DNA of 64,000 nt from Okapia johnstoni (GCA_024291935.2 CM044314.1:23410001-23474000), one strand, 5' to 3'. Shown: positions 10,949 through 21,847, counted from the first letter of the stretch. Made by a program: numbers and translations. Notes: generated from the sequence alone by a model not told the origin.

Positions 10949-11324
10949 GCACGCACGCACGCACGCACATATTTCTCCAAGTATCTTCAACAAACTCTTG
11001 CCTTCATATGAACTACATCCCTGTGCTGTTTGGGGCAGGGATGGGAATCTCCACTAGGCCTCTCCAAGAAGCCAGATATAATATGGAGATCAATTTCTGA
11101 GGTCTCGAAGCAGAAGCTACAGCCTTATAAAAATAGGTACTCTCACAAGGAAAGTTGAATGAATTATTTCAAGCTGAGTTGAGTGCAGAAATCCGTGGTA
11201 TATAATAAACACTGGCTTGGTGTCCACTTCATGGGCCAGTCTCTCATAGTGCTTTTCATCTATTGCTATGATCTTGCTGAACACTCCAGAATAACTTTAA
11301 TCGGTTATCCACATTTCTGTGGAT
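10055..11324. other. Unique stretch with a microsatellite
   Basis: No gene is recognised. The only clear element is the CA/CGCA microsatellite at 10899-10969. Open frames over it are translated repeats (Thr-His or Cys-Val runs). Confidence 0.5.
10899..10969 (+). repeat. Compound (CA)n(CGCA)n microsatellite
   Basis: About 22 CA units run to 10944, followed by about six gcac units to 10969. It is a likely polymorphic marker. Confidence 0.95.
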
Positions 11325-11450
11325 GATGACTGTCACAGGTTGGATTCCCCAGGAAGCAGCTTCATGACCAAAATAAATGATCGTTGGTATTTTAAGCCAC
11401 AAAGTTGGCAGTATTTGTTATCCAGCTATAGCCATTGAAACAGATTGCTT
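11325..11450 (+). repeat. MLT1-like LTR 3' end relic
   Basis: 'ttttaagccacaaagttggc' followed by 'tttgttatccagctatagcc' matches the typical 3' end of MLT1-type (ERVL-MaLR) LTRs. The upstream limit is unclear. Confidence 0.5.
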
Positions 11451-12131
11451 TGTAAAATCTGAGACATTCCTATCAGCTTCGGCTTCCTGTTTCAGTAGGT
11501 TACTTCTACTCAATCCTATTCTGTTCATTTCAAGTGCCATCACACTTTTGATGAGCACAGGACACAAGAAAAGATTATCCATTTCATGTACCCCAGAAGC
11601 TCAAAAATTTGGCTCCCAAAATCCCTGGTAAGAAGCAATAAGTAATCATGACGTCAGATGAGTGCATATTTTAAAATAATTTCAAGTTGGAATGTAAAAT
11701 GATATGATATTCATTAATAATTAATATATAAGGTAACAACACTTAACATGGAAATTTCCCATGAGGCTTCTTGTAGTAAATAGCATAGTCCACATATCCT
11801 GGCAGAGAGTAGACAGAAAATGCTTGGATTGAGTTAGAAGTAAGTCCAATACCACATCACACAGCTGCTGGTATCTGATGTGCATGTTGGCACAAAGAGA
11901 CATAATAGTCTTTCTCAGAATGAATGAGCATCTCTTTAGTTTATCAGGACATTTTACAAGTCATCAGTCTTTTTATACAAAAGGATGAGGATACTGGATA
12001 AGACATAACACGATATCCATTGTGAAGAAAGGTGTAAGGATTTCATAGAATCTTCCGCACTTGCAGGTGTATGGATTTGCTCTAAGTAATGTAAATAACC
12101 ATGATATGACAATAAATCCATAAATATTATT
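11451..12131. other. Unique AT-rich stretch
   Basis: No gene or repeat is confidently recognised between the MLT1-like relic and the BovB. Confidence 0.4.
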
Positions 12132-12639
12132 GTCATTCAGTTGATAAGTCATGTCCAACTCTTTGTGACCCCCATGGCCTGCAGCATGCTAGGCTTCCCT
12201 GTCTTTCACTATCTCCTGCAGTTTGCTCAAACTCATGTCCATTAAATTGGTGTTACCGTTCAATAATCTCATCCTCTGTTTCCCCCATCTCCTCCTGCCC
12301 TCAATCTTTCCCAGGATCAGGATCTTTTCCAGTGAGTTGACTCTTCACGTCCATCTGAAAAAGTATCAGAGCTTCAGCCTTAGCACCAGTCCTTCCAATG
12401 AATATTCAGGGTTGATTTCCTTTAGGATGGACTGGTTGGCTCTCCTTGCAGTCCAAGGGACTCGCAAGAGTCTTCTCCAGTATCACAGTTCAAAAGCATC
12501 AATCTTTGGCACTCAGCCGTCTTTATTGTTCAACTCTCATATACCTTATCTCATATCTCATATTTCACATGACTACTGGAAAAATCATAGCTTTGACTCA
12601 ACAGACCTTTGTCAGCAAAGTAATGTCTCTGCTTTTTAA

Positions 12640-12753
12640 CCCACTCCAGTGTTCTTGCCTGGAGAATCCCAGTGACGAGGGAGCCTGGTAGGCTGCCGTC
12701 TATGGGGTCGCACAGAGTCGGACACGACTGAACCAAATTAGCAGCAGCAGCAG
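12640..12753 (+). mobile_element. BOV-A2 half-element inside BovB
   Basis: One monomer of the BOV-A2 SINE in the opposite orientation to its host, from 'cccactccagtgttcttgcc' to 'cacagagtcggacacgactg' and an (agc)n tail. BovB resumes at 'ttgtcataacttttcttcc'. About 14 host bases expected between the flanks are absent. Confidence 0.88.
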
Positions 12754-13438
12754 GTTGTCATAACTTTTCTTCCAAGGAACAAGCATCTTTTCATTTCATG
12801 GCAGCAGTCACCATCTACAGTGATTTTGGAGCCCAAGAAAACAAAGTCTGTCACTGTTTCCACTTTTTCCCCTTCTATTTGCCATGAAGTGATGGGACTG
12901 GATGCCATGATCTTTGTTGTTGTTGTTTTTAATGTTAAGTTTTAAGTCAGCTTTTTCACTCTCTTCTTTCACCTTCATCAAGAGGCTCTTAGTTCCTCTT
13001 CACTTTCTGCCATTAAGGTGATGTCATCTGCCTATCTGAGGTTGTTGACACTTCTCCCGGCAATCTTGATTCTGGTTTGTGCTTCATCCAGTCCGGTATT
13101 CCACATGATGTACTCTGCATAGAAGTTAAATAAGCAAGGTGACAATATACAGCCTTGATGTACTCCTTTCCCAACTTGGAAACAGTCTGTTGTTCCATTT
13201 CCAGTTCTAACTATTGCTTCTTTGACCTGAATACAGGTTTCTCAGGAGGCAGGTGAGATGGTCTGGTAGTCCCATCTGTTGAAGAATTTTCCAGTTCATT
13301 ATGATCCACACAGTCAAAGGCTTTCTCGTAGTCAATGAAGCAGAAGTAGATGTTTTCCTGGAATTCTCTTGCTTTTTCTATGATCGAGCGAATGTTGGCA
13401 ATTTGATCTCTGGTTCCTCTGCCTTTTCTAAATCCAAC

Positions 13439-13777
13439 TTAAATATCTGGAAGATCATGGTTCACATACTGTTGAAGCCTGGCTTGGAGAATTTTGAGCA
13501 TTACTTTACTAGTGTGTGAGGTGAGTGCAATTGTGCGGTAGTTTGAACATTCTTTGGCATTGCCCTTCTTTGGAATTGGAATGAAAACTGACCTTTTCCA
13601 GTCCTGTGGCCACTGCTGAGTTTTCCAAATTTGCTGGTATATTGAATGCAGCACTTTAACAGCATCATTTAGCTCAGCTGGAATTTCATCACCTTCACTA
13701 GCTTTGTTCACAGTAAAGCTTCCTAAGGCCCACTTGACATTACACTCCAGGATGTCTGGCTCTAGGTGAGTGACCAC
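13439..13777 (-). pseudogene. BovB reverse transcriptase N-terminal part
   Basis: A 112-codon frame within the 12132-13850 BovB. It shows the fingers region of an RTE reverse transcriptase: 'LEPDILECNVKWAL', 'QQWPQDWKRSVFIPIPKKGN' and 'NYRTIALTSHTSKVMLKIL'. It ends at 'YVNHDLPDI' with a TAA where RT normally continues. Downstream RT blocks (the pieces reading around 13300-13400 and 13010-13200) are in other frames. It is a decayed retrotransposon gene, not a host gene. Confidence 0.88.
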
Positions 13778-13850
13778 ACCATCTTAACCACGGATCATTA
13801 AGACCCTTTTTTGTACAGTTCTTCCATGTATTCTTGCTACCTCTTTTTAA

Positions 13851-14289
13851 TGGTAAAACAAAGTGAGAGATTGATTGTCATTCCCTACTTCCTTCCCATC
13901 TCTGGCTGAAGATGCACAGGATCACAGTTCTTTTAATATTTCCAGCAACTCCAAACTGATGGACGTTCAGATACTAAGGTGGCTGGCAGAGAATTAGTAA
14001 GTTGCTGCAGTCAAGAAGAATGTCTCTGGGTTTTTGTACAAAGTGCTAGTGGATATGTCCACATTCTCCATCATGACCCTGATTCTCTGTGTGTTCACAT
14101 AATGTAAAACCTTGTGTGTCTGACTGTTATTCTTCAAGTTATTTCAGATACAACCTATATCCCTGCTACTGAAGAAACAATTTTTCTCAAGGAACTTCAT
14201 AAAAGATTGTATTTTCAAACTATGACCCCAATAATATCCTCTAATCCTCAGGTTCTCCTCAATGTGATTATCAGATTTTCTGACTGCTT
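13851..14289. other. Unique stretch
   Basis: I recognise neither a repeat nor a gene here. Confidence 0.35.
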
Positions 14290-14630
14290 TGCCCAATAGA
14301 ATATAGCAGAAGCCTTCTTAACTGGTCTGGAAGCTTCTGCTTCCTATTTCTTGGAAGCCACTCACCATGAAAGAAATATGACTGTCCTGAGACCACTATG
14401 CTATAAGTAGTCCAAGTTCCATTTGAGGCTCTAAGTAGTGAGATGTTACACAGAGAGGGCTCCAGGACTGCTGGGTGGAAAAAAACAGTACTAAATCACC
14501 AGATGTGAAAGGAAAGTGCCATCTTGGAAGTGGATATTCCAGTCCCAGCCAGGTGGAATAGAGATAAACCATCCCAGCCAAACCCATTCCAAATTTCAGA
14601 CACACAGAATCACAAGTTTAAACCATTAAG
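14290..14630 (+). repeat. MLT1 LTR, left part
   Basis: The order 'ttggaagccactcaccatga', 'aagtgccatcttggaagtgg', 'attccagtcccagcc' and 'agacacacagaatcacaagt' follows MLT1 (ERVL-MaLR) LTRs. It is split by a CHR SINE and ends at 14816-14865. Confidence 0.7.
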
Positions 14631-14815
14631 GTTTTTTTTGATGTTGACCATTTAAAAAATCTCTACTTAATTTGTTTCAATATTGCTTCTGTTTTATGCT
14701 TTGGTTTTTTGGCCCATGAGGCATGTGGGATCTTAGCTCCTCAACCAGGGATCAAACCTGCACCCCCTTTACTGGAAGGTGACATCCCAACCACTGGATG
14801 GCCAGGAAAGTCCCC
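14631..14815 (-). mobile_element. CHR-family SINE in MLT1 LTR, with TSD
   Basis: A reverse CHR SINE (tRNA-Glu head complement 'ccactggatggccaggaaag', body 'catgtgggatcttagctcct'). Flanking aaaccattaag at 14620-14630 and aagccgttaag at 14816-14826 are a diverged target duplication lying within the MLT1 3' end, so the SINE is younger than the LTR but itself old. Confidence 0.85.
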
Positions 14816-14865
14816 AAGCCGTTAAGTTTCGAGGTTGATTGTTTCACAACAACAAATAACTGGAA
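14816..14865 (+). repeat. MLT1 LTR, right part
   Basis: 'gttaagtttcgaggttgatt' and 'acaacaaataactgga' are the 3' end of the LTR interrupted at 14631. Confidence 0.65.
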
Positions 14866-15279
14866 GAACCTCTGGCACTGTTGCCAGCCCCAATTTCTCT
14901 GCCATTTTGTACAACCTGTTTTCCATTTAGTCCAAGTCAGCAGTGTTTCTGACGATACAATTTTTTTGAGAGGCTTGTGAGCCTTGAGTGTATTTTCACT
15001 GGGTTTCATATAACATATATCCACAGACCGTTTCCTGATAATCCCCTCCCTACCTTTGGTTTTTTTTCTGAGGAAGAATGCTCTTAAGTCTCCCCCGGCC
15101 CTCTGTTTTGATATAGAAGATCTGAGAAGAATATCTTAATCTCTTGGAAAAATTATTGATGTAACTAAATACTTCTGTATTTTTAAGTTTGGGGGATGTC
15201 AGCAAAGAGTTGTGCAGTCACATACTCAGCCTTTTCTCTTTGCCATGGTCTGACATCCGTTTCTGTCTTTTAGGATCTT
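14866..15279. other. Unique stretch
   Basis: No clear gene or repeat. Confidence 0.35.
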
Positions 15280-15880
15280 TGGTCCTCTGCAGAGACTGAG
15301 AATTTTCAAAATCACCAAGTCTTTGTTCCTTCAGTAATTATTCCTTCAATTCATGTCTCTCCTCTCACATTTTACTATAAGCAGTGAGAAGAAACCAAGC
15401 AACACCTCCAACCCTTAGCTTGGAAATCTCCTTAGCTGTGTACTCCAGTTCATTGCTTATGAGTTCTGCCTTCCATGAACTACAAGGAGGAATGTCACTG
15501 AACTTCCTGCAGCAATATAGCATGTATCTGCCTTCCTCCAGCTTCCAGTGTTCCTCCTTCCTTCTTTATCTTCAGCAGTAATATTCAAGTCCAGATTTCT
15601 ACCAACAATCTGTTCATGGTGACTCAGGCTTTGCCATGATGCTCCTCAGTCTTGACTGGCAGAATCTTAAACCTCCATATTTCAATCAACCAAACAGACT
15701 GGTAGAGTCCTTTCTAACCCATCAAGAAAGACACTGAATCTAGAATATCTTCTTAGAGAATGTGTATCAATAAATTCAGGCTAGTTCATCCTCATATTCT
15801 TTCTACCTTGATGTCACATCCTTAAAAGCCATTCCTACATGTATTCCTGAGGACTCTGTCAACATAAACTAGAAAGTCAC
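15280..15880 (-). repeat. Possible MaLR internal-region relic
   Basis: 'gagttctgccttccatgaac', 'atttctaccaacaatctgtt' and the surrounding order resemble reverse-oriented internal sequence of MaLR elements. The match is from memory and weak; it could be another old repeat. Confidence 0.3.
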
Positions 15881-16059
15881 CCAGTTCTCTGCATGCATAC
15901 CACCCTTCTCTCTGGAGAAATTTTGTATCTCACCCTATAGGGCCTTCTGGAACTTGAGTTTAGTTATAGGTCTAGAAGCAGAGAGTGATCATAGGGGGTG
16001 AGTCCCAAGGAGACTCAGCACTGCCTTCAGGGCCACTATCTCCGGGAGGCCATTGTGAG

Positions 16060-16600
16060 TCTTTGGTGAAGGGAGCTCACCTCTTCAGGTGGAGGAAGGG
16101 CTGATTCTATTATTGTGCTGGAGCTCCCCAAGACCATCCCCAGTTCAACTCACAGGACTAGGCATATCAGTTGTACTCACGACTATGATTACCTCAAAGG
16201 GATATGAATCAAAAATGACCAAGGAAAAAGTTGCATGGGACAAAACCTAGAGGAAGCCAGACACAAGCTTCTGAGATTGCCCACACAGGAAGCATTTAAT
16301 TCCTCCAGCAATGAGCTGTGATGACACATGGGAATGTTGTCTACCAGGGAATCAGAGGTGCAGCACCGAGAGTTTTTTTATTTGGGGCTGGTCATAAAAC
16401 CACCTGCTATTTTGCATATAACAAAACTTCAATGTCCCAGAAGGAAAACAAGCCTCACATAAATCCCACTGTTGGCACACTAAGACACTTTTATCATTTA
16501 AAGAATGAAGGGATCTCTTCCAAAGTCCAAGTTCCTGGGAGTCAACTGAGGGTCACCTTGCAAGCAGGGCTTTTTATGTTGATTCTTTCCTATAGAACTG
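16060..16600 (-). repeat. Possible ERVL-type LTR relic
   Basis: 'ctggagctccccaagacc', 'tttaattcctccagcaatga' and 'ttgcaagcagggctttttat' resemble reverse-oriented LTRs of the ERVL group (MER21-like). The family is not secure. Confidence 0.33.
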
Positions 16601-16911
16601 TCTGGGAAGACATGGTGGCATTTAGGAGCTCAAGGTCCCCAGTTTCACTGCATCTGTTGCTATGTCCCTGCTCCAATTTTCAGAATCCCACTCTTGTCCA
16701 ATCAGTGAAATGTTGTGAGGTTAAGAATCAGGTTTCACTGTAATTCAGCCCTTATAAAATAAGATTCTTGGTTTGCTTAGTTGACATGAAAATTGAGGGG
16801 GTGCTTCTGGCATTTAGTGGCAAGAAAATAAGGATTCTAATCATCCTACAAAATAGTAAATTGCCCCTCATCTCAAAAGACTTTTGAATGCCCACTCGTA
16901 TTTTCACATAG

Positions 16912-17478
16912 ATGGGGAAATCTGTTTATGATGATCTGAACCTTTCCTGTAACTCTTTACATGTAAATACAAAGGCTATTTTTACAAGGAATGAAACTAT
17001 ATTGAAATTTCCAAGAATGTATCTATCATGCAAATTAAGAGATATTTTTCTATTTTGCCTGGAACTTTACCAAGAGTGGTTCATCATTCTAGAAAATCAC
17101 ATTCCTAATGACAAAACCACTTATTTGAGTCACAAAAACAACACCTGCATCATCAGTCTGCATTTGTGGGTGGGACATCCAAAGTGGTTCCATGTATGTG
17201 TGTGTGATTATTTCAAAATGCCAACTATAGAGACAAAAATTTTTTCAGCTGAGTATTGGCTTTTTTCTCTCAATCCAACCTTGTTTATTGTAAGCAGGCA
17301 CAAAAATCTAGTTACCGCTTTGTCTCATGGTGAGGTTGCCCTGTCTCTTCTGTTACAATGCATGTTGTTGGGGAATGAATTTATTCATATGCCACTTCAT
17401 ATATCTATTTCTAAACAAAAAACTACCCTAAAAATGACAGCTTTTAAAACAACAAAAATTGTTTATCATTGTTCATAA
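16912..17478 (+). other. Unexplained 188-codon open frame
   Basis: The frame begins with ATG at 16912 and is open for 188 codons in AT-rich DNA. The product would contain several hydrophobic stretches ('DIFLFCLELYQEWFIIL', 'VALSLLLQCMLLG') and several Cys. I recognise no domain or repeat-derived protein. No splice sites or upstream promoter convinced me. From 17435 the frame runs into what looks like an ancient repeat. It may be chance, but it is longer than expected at this base composition. Confidence 0.25.
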
Positions 17479-17865
17479 TATTGCAAACTGACTGGAATGG
17501 ATAGGTGGTTTTTCTGACTTGCAAGATGTTGATTGCAGACACCTTGAGGTCTGGACTGGGCATCCAGAGTGGTACATACAGAAAGCACTGACTATGTCAG
17601 CTGGTAGCTTAACTGTATGTGACCTGGAATGCCTTGCTACCCTCTGATAGCCTCTTCCTGGTGTTCAGGCATCTCCCACCACTGGGTGGGCTCAAAGACA
17701 CAGTATCCTCAGCCTGGAATGGCCCAGCCTTGGACATCACAGAGCATCAAGTCCACTGCACTGGATGGATCAAAGAAATCACACACCCAGCCAAATTCCA
17801 GGGGAAGGGAAATGGGCTCCACCTCTCAAAGAGGGTGAAAAGAATTTACAGCCACTCATCATGAC
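17435..17865 (+). repeat. Ancient interspersed repeat, family unsure
   Basis: 'cttttaaaacaacaaaaatt', 'gaagcagatca'-like decay and the late block 'attccaggggaagggaaatg' plus 'ggctccacctctcaaagagg' match the layout of a common old mammalian MER/LTR-type repeat. I cannot name it. Confidence 0.4.
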
Positions 17866-17906
17866 AACAGCAGATCAATTGGAGAATAAAATCACCTAAT
17901 AACAAT

Positions 17907-17972
17907 AAAGGGCTTCCCAAGTGGTGCTAATGGCAAAGAACCCACCTTCTAATGCACGAGATGTAAGAGACA
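17907..17972 (+). mobile_element. Bov-tA tRNA-like head only
   Basis: Only the first part of the SINE ('gggcttcccaagtggtgct', 'aagaacccaccttctaatgc') is present. It grades into a TG-rich tract at 17970-18032. Confidence 0.75.
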
Positions 17973-18032
17973 TGTGTGTGTCTGTGTGTTTGGTATCTGT
18001 GTGTGGTGCATGTGTGTGGGCTGCACGTGTAC
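17970..18032 (+). repeat. TG-rich imperfect microsatellite
   Basis: Repeated tgtgtg units are interrupted by tctg, gtttgg and gcatg. Confidence 0.85.
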
Positions 18033-18384
18033 CAAACAGAACAAAGGAAACAAGAAGGAAAGTTTGCAGTTGTTCAGTTCTTGTAGTGTGACTTGTTTCC
18101 TTATAGGACAGACTGATGGGCCAGAAGCAACTAAGCCAGTTGATTACCATCCAGTGATCCCTGCCTCCATAAAAGGAGAGTAGGAACACCAACCACCTCT
18201 GCCTGTGCCTCTATGGCACCCTGCATCCCCTTGGGAACACAAGCTCAGTGACTGCAGTTTCACTGAAAACTACTAGAATACAACATACTCTGCCCATTAT
18301 GCCCATGTAATGGTGTGGCCAAGCAGGTCACCATGGAAAGTGATGGAAGCACTTTTTCCTTCAAAATAAACCAAGGAAACACTA

Positions 18385-18450
18385 GTCTTTGGAGTTTTCT
18401 TGGCACACAGAAGACACTCAATAATTGTTCTATGAACAAGTGAATCCAGG
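18385..18450 (+). repeat. L2 3' end relic
   Basis: 'cttggcacacagaagacact' followed by 'caataattgttctatgaac' matches the L2/MIR 3' signature of a size-tagged 'ggcacatag..ctcaataa' motif. Confidence 0.45.
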
Positions 18451-19605
18451 AAGTTCTACACCTCCATTTCTTTGCCCTTTCTCTGAGTGACAGAACACAA
18501 GCTGGAACCTTTCCAGCCAACCAGTCTGGGCATGTTATGCTCAAAACAATTTGTACCCTCTACACAGGGTGTTGGCCATGAGTGCCAGAGTAGGACAGAG
18601 AAGCCAAAAAGGTATATTTTCAGATTCTTTGAACTTAACAAAAGCTTCATCCTCAAAAGCATTTGGTTCCTGTTTACAATCAGGAGTTTGCATAATATTA
18701 CCTGGAAGCACCATGGATTGAGACAGCTACTATTGTTAGCTGTCTAACATGGATTAAGTCAGCTACTATTGTTATGTTTTTCAAAGTGTAAGCACAGAAT
18801 ATTGGCTTAAATGTAAATTCTTCACTGACAGATTAGGGGTCATTTGGCCATTCCTATTTCCAGGAACTAGTTTTTTTATTATTTCTTCCTCTAGTAATGA
18901 CCTTTGAGGTATTTGTCCTTAAACCTGTGAAGAAAAGTTGGAGGTTGGATGGGAGTATAGAATGAAAGAGAAAATGAAAAACAACAAAGACACCTAAACT
19001 CTTGAAGTCATATATTTCTGCACAATAATCAAATAAGTGGGTGGCAGAGCTTTGGAAGGCTCTCAGTCCATCACTCAGTGACTGAGCAGTGTAGGGCTTA
19101 GGGGTGGGGGCACCTGCCCTGACTCATGTGGCCAAGAGAGCTTGGCAGTACTAGAGATTCTGCAAAGCACCAGGAGACCATGTCTTGGTTCTGGCATGCA
19201 GCCCAACCCTAGCCACACCCCAGCTTAACTCAGAAAACAAACTTAGATCATCTTAATGACAGGTGGGACTAATGGCTTACCTGTGCTGGAAGCCATGATG
19301 TTATCTTGTTGTAATTGACTTCCAGTGTGTCACCTTCAGCTCTTTTCTGTATGGAGCCAGTGTTCCCTTAGACCTGAAATCTCCTAATTAAGCTCACTAA
19401 GCCTTACCAGCAGAGGTGACTTAATAACGAAGCTGAGTTGCATAACAAAACATCCTCCCTATTCACCCACCTCCGCTGTTGTGCAACAGGCCTTGGAGAC
19501 TAGATGGAGCACACATCATGGAGTCAGGGATCATTTTGCACCTGGGAAATCATTCTGGCCATGGGCCAACTCTGCAGAAACAGGCAAAGCTAGGTCTTTC
19601 TCTTT
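18451..19605. other. Unique stretch with a small direct repeat
   Basis: No gene is seen. A 26-bp block (atggattgagacagctacta and six more bases) at 18713-18738 recurs at 18749-18774 with two differences, a 36-bp period. The part 19255-19480 has homeobox-like CTAATTAAG and no repeat match. Confidence 0.45.
18713..18774 (+). repeat. 36-bp period direct repeat, two units
   Basis: atggatt(g/a)ag(a/t)cagctac plus tattgtta occurs twice, spaced 36 bp apart. Confidence 0.85.
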
Positions 19606-19706
19606 TTTAAATTTTATTGAAGTACAGTTGATTTACAATTTGTGTGAATTTATGCTGTATAGCAAAGTGATTCATTCATATATATATTCATTCATATATA
19701 TATACA
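19606..19706 (-). mobile_element. Artiodactyl L1 3' UTR, left piece
   Basis: 'ttttattgaagtacagttga' and 'gctgtatagcaaagtgattc' are the reverse of the artiodactyl L1 3' end. The element is split by a Bov-tA and resumes after 19938. Confidence 0.8.
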
Positions 19707-19903
19707 GGCTTACCAGTGGCTCAGCAGTAAAGAATCGCCTGCAATGTGAGAGATTTGGGTTCCATCCCTGGGTCAGGAAGATCCCATGGAGGAGGGCATG
19801 GCAACCCACTCCAGTACTCTTGCCTGGAGAATCCCATGGACAGAGGAGACTGGCAGGCTGAAGTCCATGGGGTCGCAAAGAGTTGGACATGACTGACAGT
19901 ATG
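19707..19903 (+). mobile_element. Bov-tA SINE inside L1 3' UTR
   Basis: A complete copy from 'ggcttaccagtggctcagca' to 'gagttggacatgactgacag'. It is bordered on both sides by tatata-rich DNA, so the target duplication is masked by microsatellite sequence. Confidence 0.93.
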
Positions 19904-20105
19904 ACTGTGTATGTATATATATATATATACATATATAGTCTTTTTCATATTCTTTTCTATTATGGTTTTTCATAGGATATTGAATACAGTTCCTTATATT
20001 ATACAATAGGACCTTTTTGCTTGTCTATCTTATCTATACTATTAATAGCTTGTGTGTACTAATCCCAAACTCTGAATCCATCCCTCTCCCACCCCTCTTC
20101 ACTCA
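19904..20105 (-). mobile_element. Artiodactyl L1 3' UTR, right piece
   Basis: After a (TA)n run at 19912-19937, 'gtctttttcatattctttt', 'ggatattgaatacagttcc' and 'ctgaatccatccctctccc' continue the same reverse L1. Confidence 0.8.
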
Positions 20106-20860
20106 GTCAGAGCAGCAGACAGAAAGCCAAATGAAAAAAAGAAAAGAAAAAGAAGAAAACAATATAAGAGGCCTATGAGATAATATAAAGCATGCCAGCC
20201 TATGCATAATAGGGATCCCAGAACGAGAAGACAACTGGGTCTCTAGATATTTCTAATCCAGTCAACACCAGGGAGTTTTCCACCAAACCTGTTAAAATTG
20301 TGAGATACACTTAGTCTTTGCCTTTTAATTTATTGAATAAAAAATGTTATGATGTCTTTGTCTCTGTTTGATACATACAATAGACATATTTGTGCTATAA
20401 ATTATAAATGATCTATATGAAGAAATGTGTGTCTGTTTAAATGCCTATAACTGGTGCACAGACATGAGGTATGTAGCAGTCAGGATTCTACTTAGGAAAC
20501 CCAAAAGTTTGTGTACCTGATCAAGAAAAGTTTTAATACTTGGACTTAACTATTTCAAAAATTACTGAAGGAACAGATTTTAGACTAGGGTTCTTGGAAT
20601 GATTTTGGAACATGAAGAACCAGCCCAGTTGGGGAGTTACTGCCTCTGAGTTCATTTCTGGAGCCATAGCAGTCTAAGTTCAGAGCCGGTGGGGCTGTGT
20701 CCCAGCACATAAGGAATGAGGCTCCTCACACTCACGAAATGAGAGATCAGAGGACGCAACACTGGGGAGGCTCTTGGAGGAGAAAACTACAAAGACAGAA
20801 GCCACAGGAAAAGCACCCAGCCTCGACTCTGCCTTCCCAATTCTTCTCTGGACCAAAGGT
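20106..20860. other. Mostly unique stretch
   Basis: No gene is recognised. The part 20478-20700 ('agtcaggattctacttagga', 'gagccggtggggctgtgtcc') may be a decayed old repeat. Confidence 0.35.
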
Positions 20861-21055
20861 CAGCCAACACTTCCCTGGAAAGTGCTAGATAGTACAGACT
20901 TTTGGTTCTCTGGGCTACAGAGTCTCTGTCACCAGTCAACTGGGATGTTAATAGCATCAAAACAGCATAGATAATATGTAAATGAACAAATACTCTGTGC
21001 TCTTGTTCACAAAAGCAAATAGCCCAACGGATTTGGTCTGTGCTAGGCCATGTTA
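20861..21055 (+). mobile_element. hAT-Charlie-type DNA transposon relic
   Basis: 'gtcagccaacacttccctgg', 'gatagtacagacttttggtt', 'acagagtctctgtcaccagt' and 'gataatatgtaaatgaacaa' follow a well-known non-autonomous hAT-Charlie element, ending near 'ggatttggtctgtgctaggc'. Confidence 0.7.
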
Positions 21056-21096
21056 GGCTAAGCCTTACTTTAGTGAATCTAAATGGAATCTAATAT

Positions 21097-21345
21097 GGGA
21101 CTTCCCTGGTGGTCCAATAGTTAAGAATTTGCCTTGCGTTGCAGGGGACACAGGTTCAGTTCCTGGTCAGCGAACTGGAATCCCACGTGGTGTGGACAAA
21201 CTAAGCCCTTGTGTTGCCACTACTGAGCCCATGCACCAAAAGTAGGGAGTTTGTGCGCCTCAAGGAAAGAGCCCACATGACACAACTAAGACCCCGAAGC
21301 AGCCAGATTGGTTAGAAATGTTAGAAATTAATTAAAAATGTTAAA
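21097..21345 (+). mobile_element. CHR-2-type SINE
   Basis: It begins with 'gggacttccctggtggtcca' and continues with 'cctggtcagcgaactggaat' and 'aagaccccgaagcagcc'. The A-rich end lies directly before the BovB. Confidence 0.88.
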
Positions 21346-21550
21346 GAATAAATGTCGTGGAGAGTTCTGACAAAACATGGTCCACTGGAGAAGGGAATGG
21401 CAAACCACTTCAGTATTCTTGCCTTGAGAACCCCATGAACAGTATGAAAGGCAAAAAGATAGGACACTGAAAGATGAACTCCCCAGGTCAGTAGATGCCC
21501 ATTATGCTACTGGAGAACAGTGGAGAAATAACTCCAGAAAGAATGAAGGG

Positions 21551-21847
21551 ATGAAGCCAAAGCAAAAACAACACCCAGTTGTGGATGTGACTAGTGATGC
21601 AAGTAAATTCCAATGCTGTAAAGAACAATACTGCATAGGAACCTGGAATGTTAGACCTACGAATCAAGGTAAATTGGAAGTGGTCAAACAGGAGATGGCA
21701 AGAGTGAACATCGACATTTTAGGAATCAGTGAACTAAAATGGACTGGAATGGGTGAATTTAACTCAGATGACCATTGTATCTACTACTGTGGGCAAGAAT
21801 CCCTTAGAAGAAATGGAGTAGCCATAATAGTCAACAAAAGAGTCTGA
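21551..21847 (+). pseudogene. BovB APE-like endonuclease, N-terminal part
   Basis: A 98-codon frame inside the longest BovB. It includes the endonuclease motifs TWNVR (residues around 31) and GISELKWTG (around 57), the latter carrying the catalytic Glu of the APE-type fold. The frame ends where an expected Arg CGA has become TGA, at 'VNKRV'. The rest of the endonuclease lies at 22144-22491 in a separate frame. The element was an RTE-type retrotransposon that nicks DNA and primes reverse transcription at the nick; this copy cannot make a full protein. Confidence 0.88.

Larger units (their letters stand above)
12132..13850 (-). mobile_element. Long BovB LINE, split by BOV-A2
   Basis: This reverse copy covers the BovB 3' end through the reverse transcriptase to a 5' truncation near 13850 ('ttcttgctacctcttttta'). 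It contains a 114-bp BOV-A2 piece at 12640-12753, and a small stretch of BovB is missing at that junction. Numerous indels and stops mark it as old. Confidence 0.93.

Noticed and set aside
10746..11100. Frames with Cys-Val or Thr-His runs
   Set aside because: They are translations of the CA/CGCA microsatellite.
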